From: an uncultured bacterium
Lineage (GTDB): Bacteria; Oederibacteriota; PGYV01; CAILUR01
Length of the DNA: 8,741 nt
NCBI GenBank assembly: GCA_903837445.1
Contig: CAILUR010000016.1
Location: forward strand, 1 to 8,741
Direction: 5' to 3'
Numbering within the stretch: position 1 is the first letter of the stretch; each line of letters opens with the position of its first letter. Under the pieces are notes generated by a model. That model worked only from the letters and a program-made list of their open reading frames with translations. It was not told the DNA's origin and ran no database searches. A program made the position numbers and the translations under genes. Of the stretch, positions 6,428 to 8,741 are shown one piece after another.

Positions 6428-8128
6428 TTACTGCATTTCCGAAAACGCTGCCACACTTACAGCAGCTTGCCATATAGTCATTTCGTTTGTGACATAATCG
6501 CTTCTATCATCGTGATACACACATTTTGCAGAATTAAAATCAGCATATCTATCATTGCCTGACAGCGTTATATTCATGTCATTAAAGGTCTGTTCGCTGG
6601 CTGGGCCTTCTATCGGCATACCTATTATTTCTTTGCCTGAAAATTCAGCTATCTGCCCATGCGGATATTTCGGATAGTTTTCGCCAATGCCTACAATAAA
6701 ACAAACCCCCCACTGATTTTTACCCATAAGATAATCATATGCCCCAGTATATATATCCTTGAAGCTATCATCTCCAGTAAGTTTTTCATAAAGTTTTCCT
6801 CGTAAAATCGCACCCGTTAATCCCGCCATAGAGCCCCACACATATTCGGCACACATTCCAAACGCATCCAGTTTTGCTCTTTTTTCATCCACGAGAATAT
6901 CCTGTTTCATATACTCAAGCAGTTCTGATTTATTTATTGCGTTGGGATAAAGCTCATAATGCGCTATAAAGTTAAAAGTCCCCCAGTCAAACCAACCATA
7001 ACCACTCCCAGTTTTTAGCGCAAAGTCTTCGGCCTGTTTTAAATATTCTTTTTTTCCAGTGGCTTTGAATAATTCCGCCGCCGCCAATTCCATATCATCA
7101 TAAAAAGATTGTTCCCCGTAAAAATCACTTGGCATAGATTTTATCGCCTTCAAATTCGCAAGCCCAAGCCTGTACAGGTCTTCAGCATGCTTTAAACATT
7201 GTTGCCCGTATTTTACATCTGCCAAATCATACGCCCATATCTTATAGGCAAGCGCAAAAGCCGCAGCAGCTTTCCCGCAAGTATTCCCGCCCGCACCAAA
7301 ATAAACCGGTCTGTAAGGCGCCGTGTCGTAAGGCGTAGTATCTTTCGAAGGCAATCTCCAGCCAAACTCGTGATCGTTATTGTCGCCTACCTGATAATAA
7401 AATTCCTCTGGGGCGGGATGCATTTTCATAATCCAGTCCAGCCCTATTTTCGCTTCATCCAACACATCTGGAATTTTATTACTTCCAGGGGCTCCGGTTG
7501 CGAGATATTCATCCACAAATTTTTTCGGATTTTCCTTGTAGGCAAATAACAACATATAGGTGGAACCTGCTTCTCCTATCATAAACTTTATATAGTCCCC
7601 CGCATCATGCCACCCTCCGGAGGCATCCATTATTTTTCCATTGTTTGGGCCGCCTTTTATCTTTCCGTCAAGCCGAGAAGTACCTTTAAACAAATGGCAA
7701 GGCGCTTGTAAAAAAAGATTATCGCCACATCTTTGCGCTCTGAAAAAATTTAATACTTTTTCAGAAATCCCTTTTCCTGCCTCTTTAGATATTACAAAAG
7801 CATATGAAAAAGTTTTATCTGGAGCTTTTATCACATATTTTCCTTCATTTCGTAATCCGCTAAAATCCAGTGTGTAGTTATAAGCAAAGTTTCCGAACAT
7901 TCCAAAATTTTCCCCTGGTTTAACAGGTCCAAATTTTCTATCTCCAGTGAGCGCATCGTTAATGTAAAAGTTCGAATCTGCCAGGTCTTCATTGGAGAAG
8001 ACCACAGCTGTTTTTTTTGTATCTGGCAAAAACCCTGCCTGATTGATTCTCATATAAATAGGGGCGCCACCAAAAACAAACCCTGCCACCCACACAAAAC
8101 ATAATATAAGATAAAGTCTTCTTATCAT
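6428..8128 (-). CDS. Secreted GH9 glycoside hydrolase (endoglucanase/cellulase family), without C-terminal appendage
   Basis: This 566-residue GH9 enzyme is predicted to hydrolyse beta-1,4-glucan-type polysaccharides outside the cytoplasm. A signal peptide (about 1-21, MIRR then a hydrophobic core ending FVFGGA) is followed by an Ig-like N-terminal domain (about 24-113, IYMRINQAGFLP). The catalytic domain runs to the end. Visible motifs are QRCG at 132-135 with CH at 144-145, GGWHDAGD at 171-178 giving catalytic Asp175/Asp178, NTCGKAA, DYLMGKNQWGV, and YHDDRSDYVTNE with the acid Glu549. In the substrate-binding motif the usual PHxR reads PHGQ (489-492): His kept, Arg lost. It shares many blocks with the neighbouring GH9 (LDWIMKM, PYRPVY, GMPIEGP), so they are paralogues, but it lacks the linker and sorting-like tail and should be released or periplasmic. 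The ATG directly follows the TAA of the M50-like gene, with AGGGGGA six bases upstream, so translation is probably coupled. Confidence 0.94.
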   Translation of the reverse strand: MIRRLYLILCFVWVAGFVFGGAPIYMRINQAGFLPDTKKTAVVFSNEDLADSNFYINDALTGDRKFGPVKPGENFGMFGNFAYNYTLDFSGLRNEGKYVIKAPDKTFSYAFVISKEAGKGISEKVLNFFRAQRCGDNLFLQAPCHLFKGTSRLDGKIKGGPNNGKIMDASGGWHDAGDYIKFMIGEAGSTYMLLFAYKENPKKFVDEYLATGAPGSNKIPDVLDEAKIGLDWIMKMHPAPEEFYYQVGDNNDHEFGWRLPSKDTTPYDTAPYRPVYFGAGGNTCGKAAAAFALAYKIWAYDLADVKYGQQCLKHAEDLYRLGLANLKAIKSMPSDFYGEQSFYDDMELAAAELFKATGKKEYLKQAEDFALKTGSGYGWFDWGTFNFIAHYELYPNAINKSELLEYMKQDILVDEKRAKLDAFGMCAEYVWGSMAGLTGAILRGKLYEKLTGDDSFKDIYTGAYDYLMGKNQWGVCFIVGIGENYPKYPHGQIAEFSGKEIIGMPIEGPASEQTFNDMNITLSGNDRYADFNSAKCVYHDDRSDYVTNEMTIWQAAVSVAAFSEMQ

Positions 8129-8741
8129 TTATTGTCCCCCTGTGGGTTTTGGGCTAAACCGCGACCCCAGTTCGGAAATTTTTATAAAAACAAATTTTAA
8201 TATTCCCGCAGAGCCCAACACCGCTGCCTTTAAAAAATCCCAGAAAACAATTTTATTTGATATCACGGAAAAGATTAAAACTGCAAACACCATATTCATA
8301 AGGAGAATAAAAAAAATCGAAAAAACAAAGTTGGAATCAGCCGAAAGATCCGGTTGATGAACTTTCATAGAGTATAAAGTGAGGGCGAAATGAAAAGCCA
8401 CACAGACTCCAGTAACCAAAGCAAGCCAGTGTTTATATTTCACATCTGCGATTGAGAATATCCAGCAAAAAATCAAAGCATATAGCGGCACAAAATATGG
8501 AGAAAGCGAAATTAGAAAATTAGTTTTAGTTATTTTTACCGAGCCGCCCTCTTTGGCAATATGTATATCATTGGACTTGGCACCAAAGACCATTCCGATA
8601 AGGGCATGCGTGAGCTCGTGCGCCATGACATGAATCAACACTGGTTTATAAAATAAAAAGTGTACGACAAGGTAAGCAATAAACCCAATGAAGAAAAACA
8701 ATTCATTTTTAGAACTTATGGAATATTTACCAAAGACATTA
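8129..8741 (-). CDS. M50-like membrane zinc metalloprotease, 5' end beyond window
   Basis: This is probably an intramembrane zinc peptidase related to site-2 proteases. The zinc-binding HExxH motif appears as HELTH in HVMAHELTHALIG, inside a hydrophobic segment. It is followed by a GGSVKITKTN loop, LSPYFVPLY, further membrane helices, and QPDLSAD about 90 residues later, in the place of the second metal-binding segment of M50 proteins. A TTG at 8701 could start a 190-residue protein, but the frame stays open through 13 more codons to the window edge, and no ribosome site precedes that TTG, so I treat the gene as partial. The C-terminus ends in a short soluble tail. Its TAA touches the ATG of the first GH9 gene, and that gene's ribosome site lies within the last codons of this one, so it belongs to the hydrolase operon. 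Substrate unknown; signalling, secretion control or quality control are all possible. Confidence 0.8.
   Translation of the reverse strand, partial: NVFGKYSISSKNELFFFIGFIAYLVVHFLFYKPVLIHVMAHELTHALIGMVFGAKSNDIHIAKEGGSVKITKTNFLISLSPYFVPLYALIFCWIFSIADVKYKHWLALVTGVCVAFHFALTLYSMKVHQPDLSADSNFVFSIFFILLMNMVFAVLIFSVISNKIVFWDFLKAAVLGSAGILKFVFIKISELGSRFSPKPTGGQ

Noticed and set aside
6324..6473. N-terminal extension of the second GH9 (ATG at 6473, overlapping the preceding gene by 46 bases)
   Set aside because: The extra 50 residues are Lys-rich, would bury the signal peptide and have no ribosome site. The ATG at 6323 has a good site and starts a typical signal peptide.
8129..8701. Complete 190-residue protein starting at TTG 8701
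   Set aside because: The frame has no stop before the window end and no ribosome site precedes the TTG, so the true start is more likely outside the window.
1..8741. Sigma-54 (-24/-12) promoters that could link rpoN to the hydrolase operon
   Set aside because: Looking for TGGCAC-N5-TTGC on both strands by eye, GGCAC cores occurred (for example near 2252 and 3867) but none had the downstream GC element at the right spacing.

Overview
All real genes in this window read on the minus strand, so the biological order runs from position 8741 down to 1. The base composition is AT-rich. The set comprises an RpoN-type sigma factor, a GTP-type PEP carboxykinase, a BioY biotin transporter component and secreted cellulase-family enzymes. 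One of these enzymes carries a Thr-X repeat linker and a C-terminal YPNP-type sorting-like domain. Together they indicate a bacterium, probably an uncultured, polysaccharide-degrading anaerobe from a poorly sampled phylum. Low-complexity T/P linkers followed by YPNP domains are frequent in several candidate phyla, but the window alone does not settle the taxonomy.

Region 8741-3679 looks like one transcription unit. It holds a membrane M50-like zinc metalloprotease (cut by the window end), a secreted GH9 glycoside hydrolase whose ATG directly follows the protease stop codon, a second GH9 hydrolase with an added Thr-rich linker and C-terminal domain, and a 100-residue three-helix membrane protein 23 bases further on. 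No good promoter is visible inside this unit. The two GH9 enzymes are clear paralogues. Both keep the catalytic Asp pair and the acid Glu, but both depart from the family's usual His/Arg substrate-binding motif.

Region 3678-1653 holds pckG with its own strong promoter and a roughly 90-base 5' leader. That leader has complementary segments suggesting a switchable structure around the ribosome binding site. bioY follows, with its own near-consensus promoter in the short gap, and ends in a textbook intrinsic terminator. The last gene is rpoN (sigma-54), truncated by the window start. Its acidic linker (region II) is unusually long and contains a recent in-frame duplication of 48 bases.

Functionally, the GH9 enzymes probably release sugars from beta-glucans outside the cytoplasm, PEP carboxykinase links oxaloacetate and PEP pools, and BioY scavenges biotin. 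No mobile elements, CRISPR arrays, tRNA or rRNA genes were seen. No stretch longer than 300 bases lacks a gene.
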